Notes: generated by a model from the sequence alone, not told the origin. Positions 33,541-45,697 are shown, counted from the first letter of the stretch. The stretch is DNA of 64,000 nt from Curvularia sp. ZM96 (GCA_022457065.1 JAJGBQ010000006.1:1240001-1304000), one strand, 5' to 3'. Numbers and translations are program-made.

Positions 33541-34743
33541 GGTGTGGCTTGTCTTGTTTGAGGGTAGATGGGATGTCTTGGCTAGTCAGTCGTGTCAGCA
33601 GTGCAACGCAGGGCTGTGATTGGCTGGAGACGCACAAATGACTGGAGCCAGCCAATGAGATTAATTAGGCGACGCTGCAGGAAGCACTAGGCGCTAACAA
33701 GATTGGCGCAGAGTCACGAGGTAACAGGATGCCGAGTCGGGGTAAAGGAAAGCGGGAAAAAAGGTCGATAAAAGCACCGGTTTGGGCGGTAGCGCGGTAG
33801 TGCTGTGTCCGTCGGCGTGCAGCGCCTCCAGGTTGCTGTCTGTCCGTTGGAGTCTTGGTGGACTGGACAAAGTGATGTGGCAACAGGGCCGCGGGCTCTC
33901 ACAACGCAGTGCTGGTGTGCTGACCGACGCCCGCGATGCCGTGTCCCCCAGTCCACGCAGCGTACGTAGATTTGGTTTTTATGGAGTTGGCACTTTGCCT
34001 CGCGTATTATGCGATGAGGAGCACACTTGCTGATGCGTCACTTGACGTTTGGCACGCGCGCGCGCAACCAGACCACACTACACGCGGCGGAGGAGGCCTG
34101 CTTGACGCGCCCCCTGTTCTGTTGCCAACGAAGAGCTGTGGGCCGCCTCGCGCAGAGCTCGGCCAGATTCTCTCTGTGATGCGAAGCCTGTCGGATCCAA
34201 AGAACGGAGCTGGATTAGTAGCAGAAGCGGAAGATGATGGTCACTCTGCCTGCCCTCCACAACCGCAAGCAAGCCTTTCCCGACAAACGTCGCCGCCAGC
34301 CTGAGCGCACACTTCCCCCAAAGCAAGGACTCGAAAATAGAATCTAGCCTTAGAATCAGATGCCCTTATTAGGTGGGCGAGAGTTCACTGAGAAGTAGCA
34401 TGAGTGTCAAGACGGAAGAAGGGGGGGTAGGTTGTTGTGGGCGAGGTGAGTTGAAGAGCGAGGGAGCGCGGCGAAGGGGCGAGCTCGTTTTGAGAGCCCG
34501 CCTGCTCGCCAAGTAGCGCGACGCGCTAGTCCCAGGCGGGGCAGGCAACCTGGGAGCTGCATCACCAAACTCCCACCTACCGCCCGGAGAAAGACGTCCA
34601 GGCAATCGCGCCACCGTCGTCGTTTAACTTTTCGGCTTTACTGCTTTGCCTGCCCGGGCGCGCGCTTCACCAGACTCCGCGATTCCCCACTGCGCATGCG
34701 AAGGACTGGACACTCGGCGGGTGCCACGACACATTAACATACC
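33541..34743. promoter_or_regulatory. Divergent upstream region, CCCH gene / SLY1
   Basis: About 1.2 kb lie between two divergent start codons. The sequence is GC-rich in places (GCGCGCGCG at ~34057 and GGGCGCGCG at ~34658). No gene was recognised, and the open frames here lack protein patterns. Confidence 0.45.
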
Positions 34744-37248
34744 ATGGCCGCCATGTCACTGCGGGACCGCCAGATAGGCACGTCTTACTTGCCTGCTCTC
34801 ACCAGCGCCCGCTGACACAAAGAACACAGCGTCAATTAAACGCCTACTCAACCTCAATCCCCCCACCGACGGCGATGCGGCCCAAGATGAGTCCAGCGAG
34901 CCCACCAATCCAGACATAGCATGGCGTAAGTCGCAACGTCATAGTGTGGTATATCCACTGCAAGAGAAGAGTGCTTAGATTGCCGTGGGAATAGGTGTTT
35001 TGGTCTACGACGATGCGGCCAAGGCGGTCGTCAGTTCGGTGCTGCGCGTCAACGACTTGAGAGCGGCTGGGGTATGAACGCACTCTCCCCATAGTTACAA
35101 TGGCATACTGAAAATGGTACAGGTCACTGTGCACTTGAATCTCAAGTCGCGGCGCAGTCCTATCCCGGCACCTGGAATTGTAAGCACATTCCTCTACACA
35201 GAATGCCCCAAGCACAAACTGACCACGTTCACCAGTATCTCATGGCCCCCACTGCCGAGAACTTATCCATGGTCACCAAAGACCTGAACGAGGGCCTGTA
35301 CACCCCGGCCTACGTCAACTTCCTATCCAGCGTTCCCCGTGCCTTGTTGGAATCATGGGGTGCCGAACTAGCCACCATGCCAGAAGCTGCGAGTAACCTG
35401 GCGCAAATTTACGATCAGTATGGAATTCGGAACGAGTTCACTTCACCAGCACTGACTTGGATAAAGATATCTAAACTTTGTAACATTGGGTCATGATCAG
35501 TTCAGGTACGATTTTGGCTCTGGCAAGGTCTGCGCTGCTCCTGCTCACTCCATCCCAGTCTCAACATTGAAAACTCATATTACCGTCTGAATTCGTCTCG
35601 TACGGGAGACGCAGAGCTCGACGAGCACATGGATCGCATCGTATCGGGCCTCTTCTCTGTCGTGGCTACTATGGCTGTCGTCCCGATCATAAGAGCTCCT
35701 AGAGGTGGTGCTGCCGAGGTCATAGCTGCCAAGCTTGACCGCAAGTTGCGAGACCATGTACTCAACAACAAGGAAAACCTATTTGCATCGTCGACAGCTT
35801 CCCGTCCGTTACTCGTCATTGTAGACCGGAACGCCGATCTCAACCCAATGTTCAGTCACAGTTGGATATACCGTACGCTATATCTTCCCCGTTCAAAGGC
35901 AGGAACTGACAGCGTGTAGAAAGCCTTGTGTACGATGTTTGCAACTTCCATCTAAACAAGATTGAGGTGACTGTTCCAAAAGACAAGAACAACCCAGAGA
36001 GCGGCACCAAAAAGCAGAGTTACGACCTAGCAGCGACAGACTACGTATGTTCTTCATTATGAGTCACATACTGAGCAAAAGCTGATTGTTTCCTTACTTT
36101 AGTTTTGGAATCGCAATGCGTCGCAGCCATTCCCAAACGTCGCAGAAGAAGTGACAAACGAGTGGACAAAATACTCGGAAGATGCGGATGCATTGACCAA
36201 GAAGACGGGTTCATCATCGTTGGACGATCTCTCGGGAGAAAGTAATCAATTTGCAGCACATCTCAAGGGCGCGATTTCCCTGCTACCAGAACTTCGAGAA
36301 AGGAAGACCACTATTGAGGCACACATGTCGATTCTTGAGGCTGTGATGGAGGGAATCAAGGACCGCAAACTTGATGAGTTCTTCCAATTAGAAGAAGAGA
36401 TCGACAAGCAATCCAAAGCCTCAATAATGGAGGTTATCAAAGACCCAGCCAAGGGCAAGGATCCCATGGACAAATTCCGGTTTTTCTTACAGGTATGATT
36501 TGCACGCACAAAGTCACGGGAGAATTTGCTAACGCGTATTGAACTTTAGTGGTATCTGACCACGGAACAAGAGATATCGCGCGCCGAGTTGGAGGGATTT
36601 GAGAATGCTCTTAAGGCTGCAGGCGTTGACACGGTAGCTCTGGCGTACATCAAAACAGTGCGCCAAATCACTCAGATGAGCATGCTCTCATCCACTGCCC
36701 CTTCGCAACCCTCCCAGTCGTCCTCACAACTATTCGGTGGATTCACAAGTCTTTCATCGAGAGTAACGGACCGGTTCAAGGAAGCTGGTCTAGGTGCAAA
36801 CTTTGAAGGTGTACTTTCGGGTATCAAATCATATCTACCCGCTAACCAAGATCTTACAATTACCAAGATCACAGAGTCTCTGATGGACCCTCAAAACGCC
36901 ACCACTAGCGCACTCAACAAGACCGAGAACTACCTGTACTTTGATCCTCGGTCAGCCAACGCCCGAGGCACTATACCTCCAGCATCACGAAACCAACAAA
37001 GCAGCGTCGGACGCGGCATTGACGCAACATTTGGACAGAGGCGGCAAGGCTTTTCCGAGGCTATTGTCTTCCCTGTTGGTGGTGGTAGCATGGACGAAGA
37101 GACCAACATCCAAGCGTGGGCGAAGCGTACGAGCGCCGCAGCTGGTACTGGCCCAAAGCGAAGAATCGTATACGGCAGTACGAAGCTATATTCACCAAGA
37201 GAGTTCATCGAGCAGGAGCTAGTTCCTCTTGGAAAAGAGAGCACGTAG
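34744..37248 (+). CDS. SLY1: Sec1/Munc18-family protein Sly1
   Basis: Exons: 34744-34777, 34830-34925, 34995-35071, 35123-35179, 35236-35417 (end uncertain), 35559-35872, 35920-36044, 36103-36492 and 36550-37248; about 657 aa. Sly1 binds syntaxin-5-type SNAREs (Sed5, Ufe1) and drives ER-Golgi fusion. Matching segments are SLRDRQIASIKRLLNLN, VVSSVLRVNDLRAAGVTVHL, MDRIVSGLFSV, AAKLDRKLRDHVLNNKENLF, LLVIVDRNADLNPMFSHSWIY, KSYLPANQDLTITKI, and the C-terminal GSTKLYSPREFIEQ. The first intron has a GC-AG boundary (ATAG|GCACGT), supported by the continuity of RDRQI-ASIKRLL. The junction after QIYDQ (35417) is unresolved: GTATGG to CCCAG at 35558 is in phase but drops about a dozen residues expected there; a donor at 35490 (GTCATG) is also in phase and keeps NEFTSPAL. 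The start at 34744 has a second in-frame ATG nine bases later. Confidence 0.88.
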
Positions 37249-39416
37249 ATATCGGTCATGACTTGACGCAGCATAGAGAGGTCATGACAAGTGTCTTGAC
37301 ATGGCATAATCTGCAAAGCATGGGCAGTTACGTGTATCGCAAATACTGTGCATTTGTTCCCACATGACGTGATTGTGTTGTTGCTTTTTCGTTCTATGAT
37401 CCTTCTTTTCTTCTATTGTGCTTGGCTTGTGGCATGGCATACCAAACTTGAATCATGTACAGCGTGGAAAGAAAGACCCTTGTCGCTTCCGTATCAAAGC
37501 CACGTGCTGTAGAATACGAAAGCGAATACATGCATTCCAACCTCACGGAATGACAGCCAGAAGCAAAAAGCAAAAAAAAGGACGATCCCTCGTCTCGCGT
37601 CATCATCGTGATCATCAACGTGTCTCAGCCCTGTGTATATGTTGTTTGCTTTTTTTTACTACCCTCTGCGTGCGCCGCGTATCTCCGGGCCCGCGCCCCA
37701 CCAAGTTTTGCATATCAGAAATACCGAAATCGGATTTGCGAACTCAAGGTTGGGTTTGGTGACGGAAGCGGAAAAGAAGCCACGTCCTAGAACAAGTACC
37801 GGATGGTAATCACGCTGGCGACGATCAAACACTCCCCCCACTCAGCAGGGACACTATCGAATCGAGCGACGTGCATGCGACTAGCTTACCACATGTGTAG
37901 AGGAATGCTTTTCTTTTTCGGTTTGGATGCTGAGACGTGTTACTGATAGATTAATCTATCTGTTGGTGGTGGTTCCTTAGGCTGGTTTGGGGGAGAAGTG
38001 GGGTGTGTGTGTTTCAGAAGCTTCGGTAGGATGTGATGTTTGCTTTTTTGGATGCTTCGATCGCATGTTGGGAAGGATTGAGGGATTGGGATCCTTGGGG
38101 GATGGATCTCGTGTGATGTCTTTGCTGTGGTGGAATGACAACTACAGGGAGTTGAAGGGAAGCATGACTCGAGGGGGGTAGAGGAGAGAAAGAGAGTGAC
38201 GTTGGATGTGGGGACTAAGAACCAGAGGAGGGGAATAAGGACTAGCTGCGCGTCGATAAATGAAATCATATGAAGCCAAAAAAAAAAATGGGGAAACGGT
38301 GATAGTCTGATAGCCCCGATACGAGCCATACTCGACTTTACTGCCTCCCATGCCATGCAATCCCCACATTCTCTACAAAAAACGACTTGCGTAGGAAGAT
38401 ATGAAACAAAGGCGGGTACGCGCCACGTTGTATCCCTACGTACGTCTGGAGAGAGAGAGAGTCAAGAAACTCCGAACCAGGACCCAGTCAAAGAAAAGCA
38501 ATATACTCAGCGAGGAAACGGAAGAAGCCGGAGAATCAAACATAATGCACTGAGGCTCAAGGAAAGAAAAAAGGGTCCAACATACCTATGTTTCAGGCTC
38601 GCTTTGACCTACTGCTACTCAGTTGAACTTTGTATCTCGTTTTACTTTTACTTTTTCTTCCTGCGATGCTTGGTCTGTGAGTAGGTAACAGCAGAGAGAG
38701 CAGTTGAGACGTCAGCCGGTAGCTAAGGTATCAAGGTAAACGTGCGCAAAAGTAAGTACCGAGCGTGTGGAGTAGAGTAGAGAAAAGACGAATGCATGGA
38801 TGTGTGCCGAGGTAGGCGCATTTAGGGCCAACGATGGGGGGCTGACGACGTTCAATGGTGTGTTTGTGGTTAATTTACGTTTGGGGAATGCACACACTTG
38901 GCTTGCTGGACCTCGGCAGGTACGTTGGTTGCGTCAGTGGCTAGGGAGAGGGTAAAGTGCCAATATAGTCTATTTCTGAGCAATCCTGGCAATGTACGCA
39001 ATGGGATGTATGGTGATGCAGCGTGATCAGGATGATGCTTGCTTTGGAGGTGAGTGGAAGTGCCGAGGTAGGGTGAGGTAGGTACCGAGCCGGCAGCAAA
39101 GGAAGACCAGAGCATAGTTTGTAAGAAGTAATCAAGTCTCATGAGAAGCTGGCAGAAGTGACAGAACTGTTCTCCAAAAATGTGGTTAGTACAAGGTGAA
39201 TTGTAGTAGAAATGATAATATACAAGTTGTCTATCTAGTCTATACCTCTACATCTACAAGTAAAAGAAAAGCCATCATCAATCTATAATAATCATTATGC
39301 TTATTCCCATGCCGAGTGAGTTTCATTAAGAAGTTCGTAAAAAGCCAAATACTCCAAAGTCAAATGAAAGAAAAGTGAAGAAGAACGAAAAGCATAGCAG
39401 TACCAAATGCACTGCC
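37249..39416. other. Convergent gene-poor interval
   Basis: This 2.2-kb gap lies between the stops of SLY1 (+) and the HET gene (-). It contains an A run near 38280, a short GA microsatellite near 38450 and AT-rich patches at 39180-39400. Frames are short. I see no gene, tRNA or transposon. Confidence 0.4.
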
Positions 39417-41654
39417 TCAACGGCGTGAAGGCCCATACACACGATGATTCCTAACATCTGCCTCGCCACTCCCCTCCAATCTCGAATTAAAGTTTGCATC
39501 CCCAAAGATGACGCCCTTCGATTGCAGTGTCCAGCTCACTGTAGGTTTCAACCCCCCAGTATACGGATTCATACTTGTCAGGATCCAGCCTCTCGCTAGG
39601 CCCCTGTACTCCGTCTTTTGGACCGCTTTCGGCACAGCAATAAGCAGGGTCTTTGAGTGCTCAAACGGCGCAAAGATAATGGCTTTGCTTCCGTGAGTTG
39701 GGGGCCCGGCATATCCGTAAGCGTTTGAGGAAGTAGGTGCGGAGATGATGAGTGGGCCGTGAGTGCGTTCCGAGGCGCCGGAAGGCCATGGGATGCCAGA
39801 TGTGATGAGCATGGAGAGGAAATGAACGAGCGAGGCCATGGAAGCTTGGCCCTCGGCAAGTAGGATGTAGTTTTGGAGAATGAGTTGCGGGTTCAGGAGC
39901 ATTTCGATGGTGTAGGGTTCTATGCGTGGTGCGTTGGGCTCTTGGATGCTGGAGAGGACATCGAGCACAAATTGCGGTCCGCATTGGAATACGCACGCAA
40001 GTGTCTGGATGAAGATGTTACGCAGGGCTGGTGTGCGAGGGTGATTAGGTGCCTGTGAGAAGCCCCAGAGTCCCGATCCTGGTATTTGGTACTGAACACA
40101 GAGATCGATGAGCATACGCGCTCGGGCGACGTGGGCTGGGAATGAAGGACTGGGTGCTGTGCGATGCGGGAGATCGAGGAAGACGAGATCGAGCTGGGCG
40201 TATTCGGCTCTGCCGTCAGTGGCTTGGACTATTGACGTCGTCTGCCGGGGGAAGTGAGGGGGTATCTGAGAAGTGTTGACATCCAAGGATGTTGGCCGAC
40301 ATAGCCAAGATGTAGATCCGTCGTGAAGTTGTAGGGGTGTGCCTACAGTGCAGAGTGCAACAGGATCTCTTGCCGCAATGCCAACCAAAAGCAAGGAGCG
40401 AAGACACTCATCCTCAAGGTTAGGTCTCGAGAACGGATTTGGGGGAGCCAGAGCTAGCGGTAAACCCGAAGCGTTCAGCGCAATGCTGGTCTTGTCCCGG
40501 TTAGCATCCAGTCTCCGTAGGTACTCTGGCAGGCGTGGATTTCCTCCAGCTCGCATACGGAAAGTATCTGCAACTGTTACCACGGAACATGTTCTCGCTG
40601 AGGCGGGATAATGCTGGCTGTCCGGTGTGCGAAGGTCGTACATGTTGCCCTTGGAAAATGTGTCTTGCTGCTGGAAAAATTCCAACAATGAGTGGAGTTT
40701 CGCCAAAAAGGTTGGCGCAAAGTTGCTGACTTCGCTTGCAAGGCTCAAAAGATGAGTGAAGAAGGCCCCGGTAAATCGCATGACTGTTTGAACTTCGTCC
40801 TCGTAATGCCGTAGACAGGGAACGAGAAAGACATGGCTGCGTCCCATCCGCATTTCATGAGCGCACCATGCGCGGTCAAACCACTCGGAAGAAAGTATGC
40901 GTTGAACCAAAACGTTCAGCACCTCATACTGCTGCATGAAAGGGGGCTGCAGTCCCATGTTTGGTTGCTGATCCAGAGGTACTTGGGAGTAGTTGTATTG
41001 CTCCACATAGCAGCGGAGAAATTGTTCCTCGTCTGGAGAAACAACAATGTCATCCAGTACCACAACCACTGCCCTTGCGTTCTTGTAGACATTATCAATA
41101 GTTCCGAGAGCTGCATTCTTCTCGGCTTCGTCCTCTTGTTCGATGCAGACCTGGTCAAACCACAGTCCCTCGCCCATGTCCCTTTCTCTTACAACAGCCT
41201 GGAAAAGAGCAGAAGTAGTCGGTAGTGGAAAATGCTCGACCTCCTTCAGCCACCCAAATGGAAGGTCGCCGACTGGTGTCATAACTCTTCTTGGCGTAGT
41301 TACTGCAACCTGCTTCCTGCAATAGCTCAAGGCAATGTACCCCTCTTCCTCGCCGTGGAAGTTGACATCGTTTATTAGCCGGAAACGAAACGCACTCTCG
41401 GCATGCTCCTTTGGGATAAACTCCTTGACTACCGAAGGAGCCAGTTGACCGAGGTCCGATAGAAGTGTGGTTGCGTCGATGTCATCTTCGGAGGGTATTG
41501 TTGCCCATCTGTGTTGGTTGAGAAGGACATCTCGTGTAGACGGCTTGAGGAGTCTGGCTTGCAGACTTGATGTGTCCAGCTCAGCTTCATCAATGTCGAT
41601 GAATTCGCACTGTCCAAAGCGGGCGAACCACTGAGGTGATGTCGGTAAAGCCAT
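39417..41654 (-). CDS. Heterokaryon incompatibility (HET) domain protein
   Basis: Single exon, 745 aa from the ATG at 41654 (MALPTSPQWF). Upstream in-frame ATGs at 41666 and 41732 would add 4 or 26 residues. The HET domain spans about residues 105-275, with its three blocks GYIALSYC, LWFDQVCIEQEDEAEKNAALGTIDNVYKNARAVVVVL, and SSEWFDRAWCAHEMRMG. HET proteins of filamentous ascomycetes trigger growth arrest or cell death when incompatible hyphae fuse; the family is TIR-like. The ~470 residues after the domain show no repeat or known module, so any partner is unknown. No second self/non-self gene such as a STAND or lectin-like partner lies next to it. Confidence 0.85.
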   Translation of the reverse strand: MALPTSPQWFARFGQCEFIDIDEAELDTSSLQARLLKPSTRDVLLNQHRWATIPSEDDIDATTLLSDLGQLAPSVVKEFIPKEHAESAFRFRLINDVNFHGEEEGYIALSYCRKQVAVTTPRRVMTPVGDLPFGWLKEVEHFPLPTTSALFQAVVRERDMGEGLWFDQVCIEQEDEAEKNAALGTIDNVYKNARAVVVVLDDIVVSPDEEQFLRCYVEQYNYSQVPLDQQPNMGLQPPFMQQYEVLNVLVQRILSSEWFDRAWCAHEMRMGRSHVFLVPCLRHYEDEVQTVMRFTGAFFTHLLSLASEVSNFAPTFLAKLHSLLEFFQQQDTFSKGNMYDLRTPDSQHYPASARTCSVVTVADTFRMRAGGNPRLPEYLRRLDANRDKTSIALNASGLPLALAPPNPFSRPNLEDECLRSLLLVGIAARDPVALCTVGTPLQLHDGSTSWLCRPTSLDVNTSQIPPHFPRQTTSIVQATDGRAEYAQLDLVFLDLPHRTAPSPSFPAHVARARMLIDLCVQYQIPGSGLWGFSQAPNHPRTPALRNIFIQTLACVFQCGPQFVLDVLSSIQEPNAPRIEPYTIEMLLNPQLILQNYILLAEGQASMASLVHFLSMLITSGIPWPSGASERTHGPLIISAPTSSNAYGYAGPPTHGSKAIIFAPFEHSKTLLIAVPKAVQKTEYRGLARGWILTSMNPYTGGLKPTVSWTLQSKGVIFGDANFNSRLEGSGEADVRNHRVYGPSRR

Positions 41655-42696
41655 ATGGATATACATTTCCCGGTGGAAGTGTCGTTTGCAAAGGCAGTAA
41701 TGTTTGGTGCACAAAATAACGCTTGGTAGCAAGGCAAGAGAACCTTTTTGACATTGGACTATTCGTGTGCATCCCGGCGACCCTTGATCCCTCCAAGTCG
41801 TCCTGGCGCACAGTCATGTCCTCACCATTGGGTCCATCTTGGAGCACGCGACAAGTGGACGCCGCGCATAATTGTGTTCAGTCAGCCCACTGGCGCCACA
41901 GGCGCATCAACTACCGCATTGTGCATTTGCGGGGAACCACGAGGGCTTGGCCGGCTTATGACAAGAAGTTAGTATGTATGAGGCGTAGTGCAGCGGAGTG
42001 AAGATTAGTGTAGTTTGAACGATCCAGATAGTCGGGCTATCCTGTCAAGTGGCACGGGCCTTGGGCTCAACGACAACGAGAGAGCATGACGTCTGCAACG
42101 CATCGGAAGGAATAGCCGCCATCGAAAAGAAAAAAAGAAAGACGTTATATGAAACATGCAACTCCATGGGCCTGTCTCGTCTAACGGCGTCTTGCAGCTT
42201 GGTTGTCCCGCACTAGAAGTTCTAGAAGGAAAAAAGCAAAAACAAAGAGCTGCAAAGTACTGCAATTTCACGCGGCAGTGGTAATTTCCGAATCTGTTGA
42301 GCTGCGGGCAGAGGTATCATGACAGAACATTGGTGTTCTTACACAATCGAGCAATCACGCCAGGAATAGATGGTGTTTTGCCATTAGTCGCCTCGGGCTC
42401 CGGTTATCGCCAAGCCTGAAGCACTCCATGCACGATCGGAACCCTTGTACCGTATACTGTATACCAATCCATTGGTGGACGAGACAATTAACTCAAATAA
42501 TGTAGAGAAACCGATAATAGTTGGATTGACATTTCTGGACTTCAGCGATTACCAACCATGGCTGTTGGTGATCCTTAATAGCCAAACAGCTTGCGTTTCG
42601 CAAACAAGAAAACTCAAATCCTCAGGCTCCCAAGTTCAACTGGCCGCCCAAAAACACCGACCAAAACGCATGAATGACAAATCTTTAGACAAACAG
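41655..42696. other. Intergenic region upstream of HET gene
   Basis: About 1 kb containing the HET promoter and the 3' region of the universal-stress-protein gene. A plus-strand frame at 42445-42825 overlaps the last exon of that gene antisense and is not credible. Confidence 0.4.
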
Positions 42697-44757
42697 TTAA
42701 TCAATCTTCGCATTCGCCAGTCGATCATTGGAGCCTTGGATGACATTGGACATCCGAACATTTTGCCGCTTGTACTTGCTGTGCTTCCGCAGTCGTTTCC
42801 GCGCTACCATGACGGGAACGGATGATTTGGTGACCAGATAATTACTAAAAGACCCGAGCAAAACACTGGCGCAGTTAGCATTCGTGAATCTAGATGGGGA
42901 GTCTCAAGCTTACCCTTTGAGAGCATTCCGCCCTCGAGAGCCGAGGATCACAAGGGTCGGCTCCAAAAAGTCAATCTATCAATCAGCTGTTAGCGGAATG
43001 CAGCGCTTAGAAAATATGGTCACTTACGACTTCAGTGATCATGTGCTTAGGGCTCTTGCAGTGAAACACTTCGACCACAGCGCGTACTTGAAGACGCGTC
43101 TTCCTTAGTAGTTTGACACATCGGTCAGACACCTCTACACAAGCCTGGTACCTGTCTTTCTCAGCTTTACCCATGGCACCCACGTTCGCTTCCGTGGCCA
43201 TGATGGAGTTTGATAAGGCCGAGAACCCTGGTCTTGTTGCTGGCAGACCGTCGTGGTTGGATAGGGTCCTCTTGAGGTGGTCTGATTCCTGTCTTCCGGT
43301 GGTACCTTGGCTAATGGGTGCACCCGAGGCATCGGTTGTTGCGACGCCGGTCTCTTCGTCCACAGCATAAACAGCAAGAAGAGTATCGCCATCTCGTAAA
43401 ACAGTGCCAATTGTCCACTCCAAAGCATACGCAGCCTCGTCGCTGAGATCTGTCGAGACAAGGTATACACGTTGCCTCCGCAATCCTTTAGTAGCGTCTT
43501 CCGCAAATTGAACGTAGTTTCCCCTAATAATCTGTCGAACGCAGCGGTGAGCTTCTGGGCTTGACTGAATCGGCGATATGTTCAAAGAAAGTTGCTGAGC
43601 CGATTTGATTTCCGCAAGCTCATCTTCATGATCGGAGTGAACCGGAGTAGAAAACCCAGAACCTCCTTGGTCGAAACTTGTGTGGGGATGGACGACACCG
43701 GACGAGTTTCTCCTTGACATCCTTTCGCCATTTGGGCCAGTCACATTGATCGAGGGTTCAAGTAAAGATCGTACTTTGTACGAAACAGCAACATCTCTTC
43801 CTATGTGGGGTTAGTGTTTGAAACGCAACAGTATCGCTGCACGTGTTACTCACGCTCCTGCTCTGCCGCAGCTAACAGGCTCTTAGCTGTGATGATTTCT
43901 CGACCCATGCTGTCAGTGCCTGCAGAGGATTTCCTAGATCGCTGTCGGCCACGTTCTCGTTTGTTCGCACCGCCCCATCCATCTTCCCAATCGGAGCTAT
44001 CAGATCCATTCTCGCTGCTCTCTACAGCAGCACTGTCTTCGCCATCGTCATCTGTGGCCAAACGAACGCCTCCGCCTGGGGCAGTCGATGTGCCTTTGAT
44101 AGGATCTGAGCCTTTGCGGTTGGGGAGTGAGGCAAGTCCCCCTTCGGAACGCGCCAAAGCAGAATCAGAGAGTTTGCGGTATGCTGTGTCCGGGTCAATG
44201 AGCTTGCCCGAGTCTGTCACCAGGCTATTGCTCGAAGCTGACATGGGCGGAGGCGGGCTTAGCATGCGCGTTGCGGGAGAAGCAGATCTGCGAGGACCTG
44301 GGGAACCAGACTTTGATCGGCCCAGAGGACCATTTAGAGATTGGTGCTTCTCTCTTGAGCTCGAAGAGCCCAAGAAGCCAGCAGAGTTGCCATAGACCGT
44401 CGACATGGCGCGAGGCTTTGCAGAGGCGTCGAGCTTCCCACCTTGCGATACTCTCTTGGGCATAGCATGTGCATCGATTGAGGGCAGCATTTCAAACTTG
44501 TACGCCGATTCAGGGTTGACTCGGCGAGGCGACGAGGGCATAGCAAAGGGAATACCAGTACTTCCACGGCTCGAGCTCCTGCGCTGCGCGGGAGCATCGA
44601 CGTCTAGCATGCTTCGAACCGGCGAAGCGATTGGGTTGGGGCTTTGGGCGCGCGAGGCTGGGCTCTCTGCGCGCCGTCCACCGGGCCTCTGGTTGCCCTC
44701 GAGGAGCTTCACAACCTCCCTCATCTCCTCGTCGATGGCAGCTTCGAGCGACGCCAT
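42697..44757 (-). CDS. Universal stress protein (UspA-like) domain protein
   Basis: Four exons: 44757-43854, 43800-43028, 42975-42914 and 42865-42697, giving 635 aa. Residues 1-~390 are disordered and Ser/Pro/Arg-rich with many candidate phosphosites (SPASRAQSP, RSKSGSPGPRRSASP). The USP fold follows: GLRRQRVYLVSTDLSDEAAYALEWTIG, RDGDTLLAVYAVD, a ~60-residue insert, then VSDRCVKLLRKTRLQVRAVVEVFH, DFLEPTLVILGSRGRNALKG and VLLGSFSNYLVTKSSVPVMVAR. The GSxGx(9)G(S) nucleotide-binding loop is present as GSRGRNALKG...LLGSFSNYL, suggesting ATP binding. Fungal proteins of this layout are common but little studied. The last two exons are small and could be missed. The start at 44757 (MASLEAAIDEEMREV) begins a conserved-looking helix; a longer in-frame extension to 44913 looks like leader sequence. 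Confidence 0.82.
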
Positions 44758-45697
44758 GGTAGCGGTAGTTGCGGGGCGGGTGGGTGTAGGGGGGCGGTAG
44801 TCGGCAGAAGGTCGCGTGCCGGGATTGGAGCAATGGGTGGCAATATTCGCAAAAGGATGGCAGCAAGGACGCGGTCGTGTTCGCGGGGTAGCTTGGATGA
44901 TTGGAGGCGTCAATTGGGAGTTTGTACTATGGCATCATAGGCCTAGCTAGCTGCCTTGTGATGTCCAGGCTACAGATGCCAACGACCCAGTACCGGAAGC
45001 TGGATGTGGGGTGTGCGCGTGATGGTAAGTACTAAAGGCAGCAGTGGGGTAGTAATTCCAAAGATTGTAACTGAAAGCGATGGCGGGCCGATCCGTCGTA
45101 CAGTGCTGTGTCGAATGTGGCTAACCGCTGTCGGAGAACAGGTTGTTCCCAAGCAGATTGATGGATGCCGACGACATGTGGAACGGGGACAGCGGGCTGA
45201 AGGCAGTAAGGCTTCTGGGGCGGCAACAGTCAGCGCGCGAGTCGACGGTTGCGGGTGCTGGTGGTCTAGGCGGTGGGAAGTGGGCATCGGACCAGCAGTC
45301 CCCCTCAGCATCTGGCGGTTTGACAAGGCTTGGCATGCGAAGATCTCCTCCCAAGGCCGCACCCTGCCCGCGGCGCGGGCGCAGGGACTGCGATACGGCG
45401 TGGCATGCAATGGCACGAGCAGCGTACCACGTGGGCATAGAGCTACCTCGTCCGTCGTCGCGCCGTGTCCTCTCCAGTCGCAGTGACATTTGGAACCATC
45501 TGCGTAGTGCGCATGTGAAAGACGCCGTGACAGAATACGGGGCTGCCTGCAGCGACTGGTGCATGTGGCTGTGCTGACCCATTTTTTGCCCCATGCGGAG
45601 CTATCTATTATGTACTCGCCCAGTCTTCTCGAATCCATGCATCGTGGAAAATAATGTACATTGATGCGTTACTACAGTATGTATCTGCTGTGTCTCT
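44758..45697. other. Intergenic region, USP-domain gene promoter and uS7m 3' end
   Basis: This 940-bp gap holds long overlapping frames on both strands (for example minus 45638-44970). They have no recognisable protein pattern and no splice support, and look like chance frames. No gene called. Confidence 0.4.

Noticed and set aside
42445..42825. 126-codon plus-strand frame
   Set aside because: Its 3' half is antisense to the last exon of the USP-domain gene, whose protein match is clear.
44970..45638. 222-codon minus-strand frame, with an equally long plus-strand partner
   Set aside because: Overlapping frames on both strands with no family pattern or splice sites, in an intergenic region.
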